Assembly (NCBI RefSeq): GCF_003663885.1
Contig: NZ_RCCE01000001.1
Coordinates: 62,001 to 126,000 of the forward strand
Length of the DNA: 64,000 bases
Origin: Litoreibacter meonggei
GTDB lineage: Bacteria > Pseudomonadota > Alphaproteobacteria > Rhodobacterales > Rhodobacteraceae
Direction: 5' to 3'
Of the stretch, positions 54,224 to 62,969 are shown piece by piece (position 1 is the first letter of the stretch; the number at the start of each line of letters is the position of its first letter). The notes below the pieces were generated by a model, which worked only from the letters and a program-made list of their open reading frames with translations, was not told the DNA's origin and ran no database searches. A program made the translations under genes and the position numbers.

Positions 54224-54937
54224 CTACACGATATCGCCATTTAGAAATGCCTGAGCCTCCGCCGTCTGCGCAGCGACGAAAAAGTCCGAGGCAGGCCCTT
54301 GCTCGTGCAGGCCCCCATTCAGCATAAACACGACGTCACTGGCAAGCCGTCGTGCTTGGCCCAGATCATGTGTAGTCATGATTATTCTGGTTCCAGCAGT
54401 GTGTGCATCAAGCAAGAGCGCTTCAATCTCCCGGGTGGATCGGCCATCCAGATTTGCGCAAGGCTCGTCAAGAAACAGCACCTTCGGATTTCGAATTAAC
54501 GCGCGCCCGAGTGCAAGCTTTTGCCGCTCTCCCCCGGACAACCGTGGCGCGGGGCGATCTAGCGCGTCTCCAAGACCGATGCGCTGTGCCCAGTCCGTGA
54601 CGCGCATCGCAATATCAGCTTTATCCAACTTCAGAAGTCGCAGCGGATAGGCCAAATTCTCACGCACAGACCGACGCAGCATGATCGGGCTTTGAAACAC
54701 ATAAGCCTGCGCCTGCCGCGCTTCGGTGTCGGAAACCGACCAGTGCACCGTCCCGCCGGACACCCGCTCAACCCCGTGCAGAACCTTCAGCAAGGTGGTT
54801 TTACCCGCGCCATTTGGGCCAAGCACGATGGTGAAGCCTGTGGCGCCTAGATCAAGGTTGATCGGGCCAAGGATGGCCTTGCCCCGCCGTTTAACTTGGA
54901 CGTCTAGAAGCGAGACAGACATTGGATGGCTCACCAC
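54224..54937 (-). CDS. tupC: Tungstate-type ABC transporter ATP-binding protein
   Basis: A 237-residue ATPase with Walker A GPNGAGKTT near residues 38-46, signature LSGGERQKLALGRAL and Walker B VLFLDEPCANLD. The small size and partner permease match TupC/WtpC-like oxyanion importers. The GTG at 54937 is chosen because GGGAGGG lies six bases upstream; an ATG at 54922 is the alternative. It overlaps the permease gene by seven bases. It lies downstream of the formate dehydrogenase genes, and tungstate or molybdate would supply that enzyme's cofactor. Confidence 0.82.
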   Translation of the reverse strand: MVSHPMSVSLLDVQVKRRGKAILGPINLDLGATGFTIVLGPNGAGKTTLLKVLHGVERVSGGTVHWSVSDTEARQAQAYVFQSPIMLRRSVRENLAYPLRLLKLDKADIAMRVTDWAQRIGLGDALDRPAPRLSGGERQKLALGRALIRNPKVLFLDEPCANLDGRSTREIEALLLDAHTAGTRIIMTTHDLGQARRLASDVVFMLNGGLHEQGPASDFFVAAQTAEAQAFLNGDIV

Positions 54938-55635
54938 CTGCCCTCCCGTTCCGTCCGCGACAAAGCATGTATGGCGAAGTTGACCAACAAGGCGAGCGCG
55001 ATCAGCACGAAGCCCAAGCCAAGCGCCAAGGCGAAATCGCCCTTGCCGGTTTCCAAGGCAATCGCAGTGGTCAGAACCCGCGTGGCGTGGTCGATATTAC
55101 CGCCAACGATCATGATGGCTCCAACTTCGCCAATAGCGCGCCCGAAGCCTGCAAGTGCCGCTGTCAGAAGCGCTCGTCTGCCGTCCCAGATCAACGTCAG
55201 AATGCGCTGTCTGTTGCTCGTGTTGAGCGAAATCAGCAGATCATGATACTCCGCCCAAAGCTCGCGCATCGCCTGATGTGTGATAGATGCGATCAGCGGC
55301 GTGATAATGATCACCTGCGCGATGATCATTGCTGTCGGCGTGAACAGCAGGCCCATAACGCCGAACGGACCAGACCGCGACAAGAGCAGATAAACAATCA
55401 GGCCCACGACCACCGGCGGCAACCCCATCAACGCGTTGAGCGTTGCGATGGTAGCGCGGCGATATCGAAACCTGCGAATGGCGAGCCATGTGCCAATTGG
55501 CAGAGCGATTGCGGACGCGATTACAAGCGCAGACAAGCTCACCTGCAACGATCGCAGCGTGATTTCCACAAGGTCCGCATCAAACGTGATGATGAGCTCG
55601 AAGGCTGCCTGTATGCCGGCCCAAATATCGTTCAC
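54931..55635 (-). CDS. tupB: Tungstate-type ABC transporter permease
   Basis: A 234-residue membrane protein of the TupB/ModB type with five to six hydrophobic segments. The EAA docking loop is around GFGRAIGEVGAIMIVGGNI near residues 165-183, diagnostic for oxyanion permeases. It starts 34 bases after a small membrane peptide gene downstream of the formate dehydrogenase subunits and overlaps tupC. A TupA binding-protein gene, normally first in such operons, is not found beside it. Confidence 0.85.
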   Translation of the reverse strand: MNDIWAGIQAAFELIITFDADLVEITLRSLQVSLSALVIASAIALPIGTWLAIRRFRYRRATIATLNALMGLPPVVVGLIVYLLLSRSGPFGVMGLLFTPTAMIIAQVIIITPLIASITHQAMRELWAEYHDLLISLNTSNRQRILTLIWDGRRALLTAALAGFGRAIGEVGAIMIVGGNIDHATRVLTTAIALETGKGDFALALGLGFVLIALALLVNFAIHALSRTEREGRW

Positions 55636-55669
55636 GTGAGAGCTGTCCTAACCGGCTATTTGCGCGTCA

Positions 55670-55795
55670 TCAATCGAGACGCACGGAAGGACCTGCGGCG
55701 CGATCCTCGCTGGAAAACCCGACCTGACCCAAAATCAGATTGGACCCGACCGCAATGACCGCAATGGCAACAAAAGCTACAAGCATGGCTTTCAT
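55670..55795 (-). CDS. 41-residue membrane or secreted peptide in the formate dehydrogenase operon
   Basis: A short frame encodes 41 residues: MKAMLVAFVAIAVIAVGSNL, then a polar stretch with GFSSEDRAAG and the ending SVRLD. One hydrophobic segment spans residues 4-23, giving a signal anchor or signal peptide. Its ATG is one base after the WD40-cytochrome stop, and GGGGGAG stands upstream, so translation is well supported. It lies between the cytochrome and tungstate permease genes on the same strand. A small subunit or stabiliser of the membrane enzyme is possible; function unknown. Confidence 0.6.
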   Translation of the reverse strand: MKAMLVAFVAIAVIAVGSNLILGQVGFSSEDRAAGPSVRLD

Positions 55796-55796
55796 G

Positions 55797-57122
55797 TCAA
55801 TTCTCCCCCTGCGCCGTGGCGGCGCGTAGATAGTCGATCAAATCGTCCCGGTCGGTCTTCTTGGCGATCCGCTGCATCGGCATTTTCGTCCCCGGAATGT
55901 AGTGATCTGGACCCAGATCAAATAAAGCATTGATCGTCTCTGCTGACCAGACAATTTCCGACCCGTTCAGCGTGTCGGAATAGGTATAGTCTGGCACCGT
56001 TCCTGCGGGTCGGCCAAAAAGCTGATAGAGGCTTGGCCCCGCTTTGCGCGCGCTGCCCGATGCCAGCGTGTGGCAGATCGAGCATTTGCGTTTGAATTGA
56101 CGCTCGCCATTGGGCAGCGTCGTTGGGTCTTCCAGAAAACTGCGCGTGATGCCGGTCATCGGGCCGTGTTCGTCCATTGCCGAGATAGGCCAGGAATACA
56201 TGATGTCCTCGATACCACCTGCGTGAATGTTTTGCCCGTCAGGCGAGAACGCCAACGCCCAAATCGGGCCGCGCTGCGTGGCGCGAAAATCGCGGGTGAT
56301 TTTGCGCGTGGCCGTGTCGACGACCATGATGTACCCCTCCCCGTCCCCAACCGCGAGTTGATGGGAATCTGCATGATATGCCATCGACAGGATCGGGCGG
56401 CGGTCGAGAGTGAAATCAGCGATCAGTTCGCCCGTCGTGATGTCGATCAATCGAGTCCCGCCGTCGACCGCACCATAGGCCAGCCAGCCGTCTTGCTCGT
56501 TCACGATCAACTCGTTGACCCCGAAGCCGTGCTTGACGAGGATTTGCGTCTCAGTTGCGCTCTCGACGTCCCAAACGCGGATGGTGCCATCTACGGATGC
56601 AGAATACAGCCTCGTGCCGTCCTCGCTGAACACCACGTCATTGACACCTTGCGCATGGCCTTTGAGAAATTTGGGCTCTTGCCCATCGAGGGGCGAATAC
56701 AATGCGCCGCCTACCGATGCCGACAAGGGCCACAACCCAATGCTGCCGTCCCAACTGGCGGAGGCGACACGTTCAGCCTGCTTGGAGTACGCCAAGTCGA
56801 CCACCTTGCCCTGATGGCGCCCAAGTACGTGACTGGCATTGACTGTCGGCCAAAACCGCACTTCGAAATCGTCACCTGCGGAAATTGGCGTGCCTGCACC
56901 CCAAAACGCGACCACGTTTACCGCCGCACGATGGCCCTCGTACCAATTGGGCGTCGTCCCGTCCCACAGCCCAACGGAGTTATCAAAGCTTGCTGTCGCA
57001 ATCTGACCTGACGGCGACACCGCAATATCCATGATCGGACCACCATGACCTTTGAGCGTGAAGAAGTCCTGCGCGGCCAATGGCGTGGCGACGAAAGTCG
57101 CTATCGCAAGCGCGCGCAGCAC
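55797..57122 (-). CDS. WD40-repeat c-type cytochrome
   Basis: A 441-residue exported fusion protein. A signal peptide (residues 1-17, ending PLAAQ) precedes about seven WD40-like blades (for example FTLKGHGGPIMDIAVSPSGQ), then a class I cytochrome c domain with haem motif C347-S-I-C350-H351 and a likely axial methionine in GTKMPM. The start is a GTG overlapping the TAG stop of the cytochrome b gene, so the two are coupled. It probably passes or accepts electrons in the periplasm for the formate dehydrogenase, with the propeller as a docking platform. Confidence 0.85.
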   Translation of the reverse strand: MLRALAIATFVATPLAAQDFFTLKGHGGPIMDIAVSPSGQIATASFDNSVGLWDGTTPNWYEGHRAAVNVVAFWGAGTPISAGDDFEVRFWPTVNASHVLGRHQGKVVDLAYSKQAERVASASWDGSIGLWPLSASVGGALYSPLDGQEPKFLKGHAQGVNDVVFSEDGTRLYSASVDGTIRVWDVESATETQILVKHGFGVNELIVNEQDGWLAYGAVDGGTRLIDITTGELIADFTLDRRPILSMAYHADSHQLAVGDGEGYIMVVDTATRKITRDFRATQRGPIWALAFSPDGQNIHAGGIEDIMYSWPISAMDEHGPMTGITRSFLEDPTTLPNGERQFKRKCSICHTLASGSARKAGPSLYQLFGRPAGTVPDYTYSDTLNGSEIVWSAETINALFDLGPDHYIPGTKMPMQRIAKKTDRDDLIDYLRAATAQGEN

Positions 57123-58318
57123 TATTCAGCGGGGGTGGCGCCTTGCGGGGACGCGCTTTCGTTTGCCTTCACCTCGTCGACCCAGAGGGAGTGGTGCTCG
57201 CGGGCCCATTGCTCTTCCACCTCGCCGGACCCCATAGCGTCATAAGCGCCTTCCATACCAACGGAGCCGATGTAGATGTGCGCAAGCACAATCGCCATCA
57301 GCACGAAGCTGACAATGGCGTGCCACAACTGGGCGTATTGCATCTCTTCATGCGGGGCGAGCGTTTCGCGGAGTTCCCCCAGCCCAAGTACGCCAGAGAT
57401 ACCAAACGAATTCAGCTTGGCGAAGGTGGCCGCAAACATGTTGATCTCAAACGGGAACAGCAGCGCAAGCCCTGTCACGGATATAGAGGCGCCTAGTAGA
57501 ATAACCGACCAGAAGATCAGCTTCTGACCTGCATTGAATTTTTTGGCCGGCGGGTGGCCACTGGTGAAAATACCACCGCCTTTGCGCAGCCAGTTGATGT
57601 CGGTCCGGTCAGGAAGGTTGTGAACGACCCACATCACAAAAATCATCACCAGCCCAAGCATAAAGGCCCATGACACGTTGTTATGGACCCATTTAGAGCC
57701 GGTTGCGAGAAACGCAAACGTCTCGTGTCCGAAGGCGGGGATCAACACCTTGCGTCCGAAAAGCGAGATCAGGCCAGTAAATCCGAGCAGAATGAACGAC
57801 CCAGCTAACAGCCAATGGCCAAACCGCTCTACGGCCTTGAAGCGCGTGATTTTGCGTCCGGTTTTTTCGCCGTCGATCTTAATGCGGCCCCGGATCAGAA
57901 AGAACGCCGCCAGTAGAACAAGCGTGCCGATCAGCAAGTAACCACCATAGGTTGCAAGCGGGCCTTCGCGAAAGAGCAGCCATTTCATGCCCCCATCCTG
58001 CACGAGAACCGTCGCAGCAGGGCCATTGTTTGACGCGGTGATATCAGCAGACCCAAAGCGCAGGGCGCGCCACAGCTCTGGATCGGATGATCCACCCAAG
58101 GTTCCAAGCTGGTTTGAAATGCCCGCGGCGCTGTCCGGATCACCGGTCGCCCCGCTGCGAAAACTGTTATCGACGTCCTCGCCACGTTGCCGTGCCATGA
58201 TATCTTCAAGGGTCTGTGCCCCACCGGTCGCACTTCGGTCGGGCGCAGGCGCGTCTTGGGCGCTTGCGGTGGATATGAAAGACAATGTCAGCATCAAAGC
58301 AATCAGGGCGCGCAGCAT
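57122..58318 (-). CDS. fdh3C: Formate dehydrogenase gamma subunit (cytochrome b)
   Basis: A 398-residue membrane subunit of the FdnI/FdoI family. A signal peptide (1-20) and about 90 polar periplasmic residues precede the conserved four-helix part, with one hydrophobic helix near residues 123-143 before it. Haem-ligating histidines sit in VERFGHWLLAGSF, KWVHNNVSWAFM and YAQLWHAIVSFV. It takes electrons from the beta subunit and passes them to quinone. GAGGAA precedes the ATG, and a terminator-like hairpin separates it from the beta gene. Confidence 0.9.
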   Translation of the reverse strand: MLRALIALMLTLSFISTASAQDAPAPDRSATGGAQTLEDIMARQRGEDVDNSFRSGATGDPDSAAGISNQLGTLGGSSDPELWRALRFGSADITASNNGPAATVLVQDGGMKWLLFREGPLATYGGYLLIGTLVLLAAFFLIRGRIKIDGEKTGRKITRFKAVERFGHWLLAGSFILLGFTGLISLFGRKVLIPAFGHETFAFLATGSKWVHNNVSWAFMLGLVMIFVMWVVHNLPDRTDINWLRKGGGIFTSGHPPAKKFNAGQKLIFWSVILLGASISVTGLALLFPFEINMFAATFAKLNSFGISGVLGLGELRETLAPHEEMQYAQLWHAIVSFVLMAIVLAHIYIGSVGMEGAYDAMGSGEVEEQWAREHHSLWVDEVKANESASPQGATPAE

Positions 58319-58346
58319 GTCGGTTCCTCGAAGGTTGTTATAGGTG

Positions 58347-58372
58347 AAAAGGGCGACCCGCTTGGATCGCCC
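58347..58372 (-). terminator. Hairpin with T-run between beta and gamma genes
   Basis: On the minus strand GGGCGATCC pairs with GGGTCGCCC around a four-base loop (one T-G wobble) and is followed by TTTT. It lies 32 bases after the beta-subunit stop. It could attenuate transcription so that alpha and beta exceed the downstream membrane genes, or serve as an RNA processing site. Confidence 0.6.
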
Positions 58373-58403
58373 CGTTTCTGTTCACGTAGTCAGACGGGGC
58401 GTA

Positions 58404-58997
58404 TCAGCCACCCTTCTGATCATATGCCGTGCCCCAGCCCCATGCGCCAGAGCCAAAGCCCCGTGCCACGACGCGTTCGCGGTAGATGCCGGACACGATG
58501 TCCCCGTCACCCGCCAACAGCGCCTTGGTTGAACACATCTCGGCGCAGATGGGCAACTTGCCTTCTGCGATCCGGTTGCGGCCGTATTTGGCGAACTCGG
58601 CTGTGGAATGGTTTTCCTCGGGGCCGCCGGCGCAGAAGGTACATTTGTCCATCTTGCCACGTGATCCGAAGTTACCAGCCTGCGGGTATTGTGGCGCGCC
58701 GAAGGGGCACGCGTAGAAGCAATAACCACACCCGATGCAGAGGTCTTTGGAGTGCAGAACCACCCCTTCCTCGTTCTGGTAGAAGCAATCTACAGGGCAG
58801 ACCGCCATACAAGGTGCATCGGAGCAGTGCATACACGCCACCGAGATGGACCGTTCCCCCGGTGAGCCGTCATTGATGGTGACGACCTTCCGGCGGTTGA
58901 TGCCCCAAGGCACCTCGTGCTCGTTCTTACACGCGGTGACGCAGGCGTTACATTCGATGCAGCGCTCAGCATCTACAAGAAACTTAGCTCTTGCCAT
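58404..58997 (-). CDS. fdh3B: Formate dehydrogenase FDH3-type beta subunit, 4Fe-4S protein
   Basis: A 197-residue ferredoxin-like subunit with four cysteine clusters: CIECNACVTAC, CMHCSDAPCMAVCPVDC, CIGCGYCFYACPFG and CTFC. These bind four [4Fe-4S] clusters that wire the alpha subunit to the cytochrome b. It has no signal peptide and should be co-exported with the Tat-bearing alpha subunit. It lies 13 bases after the alpha gene. It is much shorter than FdnH (about 290 residues) and lacks its C-terminal membrane helix, as in the FDH3 type. Confidence 0.92.
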   Translation of the reverse strand: MARAKFLVDAERCIECNACVTACKNEHEVPWGINRRKVVTINDGSPGERSISVACMHCSDAPCMAVCPVDCFYQNEEGVVLHSKDLCIGCGYCFYACPFGAPQYPQAGNFGSRGKMDKCTFCAGGPEENHSTAEFAKYGRNRIAEGKLPICAEMCSTKALLAGDGDIVSGIYRERVVARGFGSGAWGWGTAYDQKGG

Positions 58998-59010
58998 GTC
59001 TCATTCTCCC

Positions 59011-62004
59011 TTATGCTGTCCAGATTTTGCAAAGAGTGGCTTTCGTCTCTTGCATCTGGGTCACTGAATCGTAGCCATAGGTCTGTGCGGTGTTGGAGCT
59101 TTCGCCCAACACATACGGGTCCGCGCCGTCAGGGTATTTGCCCCTCAAGTCCTCGCCCTCGAAATGCCCGCCGAAGTGGAACGGCATGAAGGCCACCCCT
59201 TCGCCGACCCGCTCCGTCACCATGGCCATCACTTTGACCTTGGCGCCCTCCGGGCCTTCGACCCAGACCTGCGCGCCGTCTCGAACACCTAAGTTGTTGG
59301 CGTCACGAGTGTTGATTTCGACGAACATGTCCTGCTGCAATTCCGCAAGCCATGGGTTGGACCGGCTCTCGTCGCCACCCCCCTCGTATTCGACCAGACG
59401 ACCCGACGTGAGGATCATCGGATACTCCTTCGAGAAATCGTTCTTCTGGATCGAGGCATACATGGTCGGCAAGCGGTAGAACTTGCGGTCCTCATATGTC
59501 GGGTAGTCGGCCACAAGATCGCGGCGGTTGGTGTAAAGCGGCTCACGGTGGACCGGCACCGGATCAGGGAAGGTCCAGACCACGGCACGCGCCTTGGCAT
59601 TGCCGAACGGTGCACATTCATGCGCAATCGCCACCCGCTGGATGCCGCCCGAAAGGTCGGTTTTCCAGTTCACCGACGCCACGCGATCATCATAGTCCGA
59701 CGGGAATGGCGACATGGAGCTTTCACCGACTTCTTCACCATCATCGCTTTCGCCAACGACACCTACAAAGCCTTCCACCCCTGCAACATAGGCAATCGAG
59801 CGACGCTCCGCTTCAGTCAGGTCCTGATCCCAACCAAGATCCTTGAGCATCTGCATGGTGAATTCGGGGTATCCGTCCTGGATATCCGAATCCTTGCTGT
59901 AGACGCCTTCGGCCAACAGGTTGTCACCGTCCCGTTCCACACCAAAGCGGGCGCGGAAGGTAAGGCCCCCCTCGGAGACACGTTTGGACATGTCATAAAG
60001 GTTCGGGGTGCCGGGGTGGTTCATCTCCGCGGTGCCCCAGCACGGCCATGGCAGACCGTAATAGTCGCCATCAGCAGGGCCGCCATTGGCGCGCAGCGTC
60101 GTTCTGTCGAACGTGTGCTGGTTGGCCATGTGCATCTTGATGCGGTCAGGGTCCTGACCGGTATAGCCGATGGTCCACATGCCGCGGTTGAATTCCCGCG
60201 TGATGCTTTCCACGACAGGCGTTTCCGCATCCTCCATCTCGATATTGCGGAAGAAACGTTCTCCCCAACCGAACTTGTTGGCGAACTTGGCCATGATGAC
60301 CTCGTCCGGCAGGCTTTCGAACAGCGGATCGACAACCTTGTCGCGCCACTGGAACGAGCGGTTCGATGCGGTGACAGAGCCACGGGTTTCGAACTGCGTA
60401 CAGGCCGGCAGCAGGTAAACACCGTCGGTCCGGTCATGCAGCACTGCCGAGACCGTTGGATATGGGTCCACAACGACCAGCATATCGAGCTGCTCCATCG
60501 CGGTCTTCATTTCCTTCTGGCGGGTCTGCGAGTTGGGCGCGTGGCCCCACAGCACCATGGCGCGCACCTTGTTTGGGTTGTCGGTGTTCTCGTTATCCTC
60601 AAGCACACCGTCGATCCAGCGCGACACCGGAATGCCGGTGAGTTGCTGCAAGGACTGGTCCTTGCCGTCAGCGTTCTTGGATGACGCGAATTGACCTTTC
60701 AGCCAGTCACCGTCTTCACCCCAGACGCGGCCCCAATGTGCCCACGCCCCAGCCGACAGGCCGTAATAGCCCGGCAATGTATGGGACAGAACGCCAAGGT
60801 CGGTCGCACCTTGCACGTTGTCGTGGCCGCGGAAAATGTTCGTGCCGCCGCCTTCGGTGCCCATGTTGCCAAGAGCAAGCTGCAAGATGCAGTAAGCACG
60901 CGTGTTGTTGTTGCCGTTGGTGTGCTGCGTGCCACCCATGCACCAGATCACAGTGCCGGGGCGGTTGTTCGCCATGGTGCGCGCGACACGGCGCAACTGC
61001 TCGCCCGGAGCACCAGTGACACGTTCAACTTCTTCCGGGTTCCACTTGCGGACTTCGTCCTGAATCTGATCCATGCCCCAGACACGGGTGCGGATGAACT
61101 CCTTGTCCTCCCAGCCGTTCTCGAAGATGTGCCACAGGATGCCCCAGACCAGCGCCACGTCAGAGCCGGGACGGAAGCGCACATACTCATCAGCATGGGC
61201 CGCCGTGCGGGTGAAGCGCGGATCGCACACGATCAACGGCGCGTTGTTCTGCTCTTTGGCCTTCAACAGGTGAAGCAAGGACACAGGGTGCGCCTCGGCG
61301 GGGTTGCCGCCGATGATGAAGATCGCTTTGGAATTGTGGATGTCGTTGTAGCTGTTGGTCATGGCGCCATAGCCCCATGTGTTGGCTACGCCCGCCACAG
61401 TAGTAGAGTGGCAAATCCGTGCTTGGTGGTCGACGTTATTGGTGCCCCAATACGCAGCAAATTTGCGGAACAGGTAGGCTTGTTCGTTGTTATGCTTGGC
61501 AGAGCCGAGCCAGTAGACCGAGTCCGGCCCGCTTTCCTCGCGGATATTCATCATACCGTCGCCGATCTCGTCGATCGCTTGCTCCCAGCTGATGCGTTTC
61601 CACTCCCCGCCTTCTTTTTTCATCGGGTATTTCAAGCGGCGTTCGCCATGGGCGTGCTCGCGGACCGCGGCCCCTTTCGCGCAATGCGCGCCAAGGTTGA
61701 ACGGGCTGTCCCAACCGGGCTCCTGCCCCGTCCAGACGCCATTGCTGACTTCGGCAATGACCGTACACCCGACAGAGCAGTGGGTGCAGACAGATTTAAT
61801 GGTCTCGACCGCACCATTGGCCGCCGTTTGGGCCGTGGCACCGGTGACGGAGCCACCCGTGGCGGAGATTGCAGCCAGGCCACCGATGGCCAAGCCGGAG
61901 CCGCGTAGAAACGAGCGGCGATCAACAGATTTCTCTGCGATGTCAGACAGGATACCGGTCCGCTGGGGGCGTCGCGCAACCCCGTTGGTCTTTTTCCTTA
62001 GCAT
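59011..62004 (-). CDS. fdh3A: Formate dehydrogenase alpha subunit, Mo/W-bis-MGD
   Basis: The 997-residue catalytic subunit oxidises formate to carbon dioxide. A Tat signal is visible (R29-R30-S-F-L-R). The [4Fe-4S] ligands are C73, C76, C80 and C108. The metal ligand is C198 next to H199 (ARICHS); the codon is TGC, so this is a cysteine not a selenocysteine enzyme. The ATG at 62004 with GGAGGAA upstream is chosen over a longer frame to 62082. The mature protein should be periplasmic, anchored through beta and gamma. The adjacent tungstate-type transporter suggests tungsten or molybdenum supply. Confidence 0.94.
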   Translation of the reverse strand: MLRKKTNGVARRPQRTGILSDIAEKSVDRRSFLRGSGLAIGGLAAISATGGSVTGATAQTAANGAVETIKSVCTHCSVGCTVIAEVSNGVWTGQEPGWDSPFNLGAHCAKGAAVREHAHGERRLKYPMKKEGGEWKRISWEQAIDEIGDGMMNIREESGPDSVYWLGSAKHNNEQAYLFRKFAAYWGTNNVDHQARICHSTTVAGVANTWGYGAMTNSYNDIHNSKAIFIIGGNPAEAHPVSLLHLLKAKEQNNAPLIVCDPRFTRTAAHADEYVRFRPGSDVALVWGILWHIFENGWEDKEFIRTRVWGMDQIQDEVRKWNPEEVERVTGAPGEQLRRVARTMANNRPGTVIWCMGGTQHTNGNNNTRAYCILQLALGNMGTEGGGTNIFRGHDNVQGATDLGVLSHTLPGYYGLSAGAWAHWGRVWGEDGDWLKGQFASSKNADGKDQSLQQLTGIPVSRWIDGVLEDNENTDNPNKVRAMVLWGHAPNSQTRQKEMKTAMEQLDMLVVVDPYPTVSAVLHDRTDGVYLLPACTQFETRGSVTASNRSFQWRDKVVDPLFESLPDEVIMAKFANKFGWGERFFRNIEMEDAETPVVESITREFNRGMWTIGYTGQDPDRIKMHMANQHTFDRTTLRANGGPADGDYYGLPWPCWGTAEMNHPGTPNLYDMSKRVSEGGLTFRARFGVERDGDNLLAEGVYSKDSDIQDGYPEFTMQMLKDLGWDQDLTEAERRSIAYVAGVEGFVGVVGESDDGEEVGESSMSPFPSDYDDRVASVNWKTDLSGGIQRVAIAHECAPFGNAKARAVVWTFPDPVPVHREPLYTNRRDLVADYPTYEDRKFYRLPTMYASIQKNDFSKEYPMILTSGRLVEYEGGGDESRSNPWLAELQQDMFVEINTRDANNLGVRDGAQVWVEGPEGAKVKVMAMVTERVGEGVAFMPFHFGGHFEGEDLRGKYPDGADPYVLGESSNTAQTYGYDSVTQMQETKATLCKIWTA

Positions 62005-62118
62005 TGTAGTTCCTCCCGTGCGTGCTTGGGCATTGCCCTTGCTTGCTTGGTTATTGTTGTGCCTCAGACAGTCGGGCGTCACGCAACCAGTCGTCTGCGG
62101 ATCGTTAGATACGGCGTC

Positions 62119-62307
62119 CTAGAAGCGGGCGCTGTCGAGATATGCGCGCGTATGCGCCGTGTCCTGAATTTGGTCGGACGAAAGGTCTACGGGCTGCGCT
62201 TCAGCCGCTGTCGTACCAGTGGCCAAAGCCACGGCGGCAACGGGCGCTGTCGAGCCTGCCAGCTTTAGAAAGTCCCGGCGATTTGTGCCTTCAAGTTTCT
62301 TGGTCAT
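62119..62307 (-). CDS. Formate dehydrogenase region Tat-signal protein
   Basis: A 62-residue protein made almost wholly of a Tat signal: N-R-R-D-F-L-K at residues 9-15, a hydrophobic alanine-rich stretch, then about 25 polar residues ending ARAYLDSARF-like (TRAYLDSARF). This matches the short Tat-target protein regularly found next to fdh genes. It may be a small accessory subunit or maturation factor. GGAGGGAG precedes its ATG. It lies between the chaperone and alpha-subunit genes. Confidence 0.85.
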   Translation of the reverse strand: MTKKLEGTNRRDFLKLAGSTAPVAAVALATGTTAAEAQPVDLSSDQIQDTAHTRAYLDSARF

Positions 62308-62331
62308 GGGGATGTCTCCCTCCTTGGTTGG

Positions 62332-62349
62332 TGGCGGGCATCCCCGCCA
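62332..62349 (-). other. Small hairpin between chaperone and Tat-protein genes
   Basis: TGGCGGG and CCCGCCA form a 7-base-pair stem with a four-base loop in the 56-base gap after the chaperone stop. No T-run follows on the minus strand; it precedes the ribosome binding site of the Tat-protein gene. Confidence 0.4.
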
Positions 62350-62363
62350 GTTTCGCGGCCCGC

Positions 62364-62969
62364 TTAGGCCACTGTCATTCTGAACGCTTCGCGCTCAATC
62401 TCCATAAACGCCTTGCCCAAACTTCCCAGCGACGCATAGAGAACCGAGTTTTTAGCGGCCTCCAGATCAGCAAAGAAATGTCCGGCCCATGGGGCGATAT
62501 GCTTATTAAAAAACACCTTTTGATCGTCCAGCGTGGCTGGCGCGCCAAAGCGGCCAACGATCATGCCACCCATCATCTCCATCAGCGAGGCGATGTTGTC
62601 TTCCGGCTCGTACACATTTGGCGCCCGTGTGATGCCGCGTGTGGCCATATCTGTGCGCAGCGCGGCAAGCGGTTTTTCATTTAAGAAGCCCGTAAGATAG
62701 TAGCTGGCATAGGGCAGCAATTCCCCCCGACCCAAGCCGACAAACAACGCATTGAATTCGCTTTCGATCCCCTTGGGCTTCGAGGCTTTTGCGACCCGCG
62801 ACAAACCACTGATCGCTTTGCCAATATCGCTGTCATCTCCAGACAATCCCACGCATTGATCCAACAGAAGCTGGTCAGGCGGTCCGGACAACATCAACCC
62901 CAGAAAGTTATAAAGGTCGGCGCGCAGGCGGTCCTCGGACGAGACTTTGATATCTTCTGCTGCGTTCAC
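62364..62969 (-). CDS. TorD/DmsD-family molecular chaperone
   Basis: A 201-residue helical protein of the TorD family, which guards Tat-targeted molybdoenzymes until cofactor insertion. The family hallmark is visible in YASYYLTGFLNEKPLAALR near residues 91-110 and in EPEDNIASLMEMMGGM; FFNKHIAPWAGHFFADLE is the conserved C-terminal block. It overlaps the DUF3306 gene by four bases, and its client is most likely the alpha subunit. Confidence 0.88.
   Translation of the reverse strand: MNAAEDIKVSSEDRLRADLYNFLGLMLSGPPDQLLLDQCVGLSGDDSDIGKAISGLSRVAKASKPKGIESEFNALFVGLGRGELLPYASYYLTGFLNEKPLAALRTDMATRGITRAPNVYEPEDNIASLMEMMGGMIVGRFGAPATLDDQKVFFNKHIAPWAGHFFADLEAAKNSVLYASLGSLGKAFMEIEREAFRMTVA

Noticed and set aside
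61411-61413. Selenocysteine at the formate dehydrogenase active site
   Set aside because: The codon reads TGC (cysteine), not TGA.
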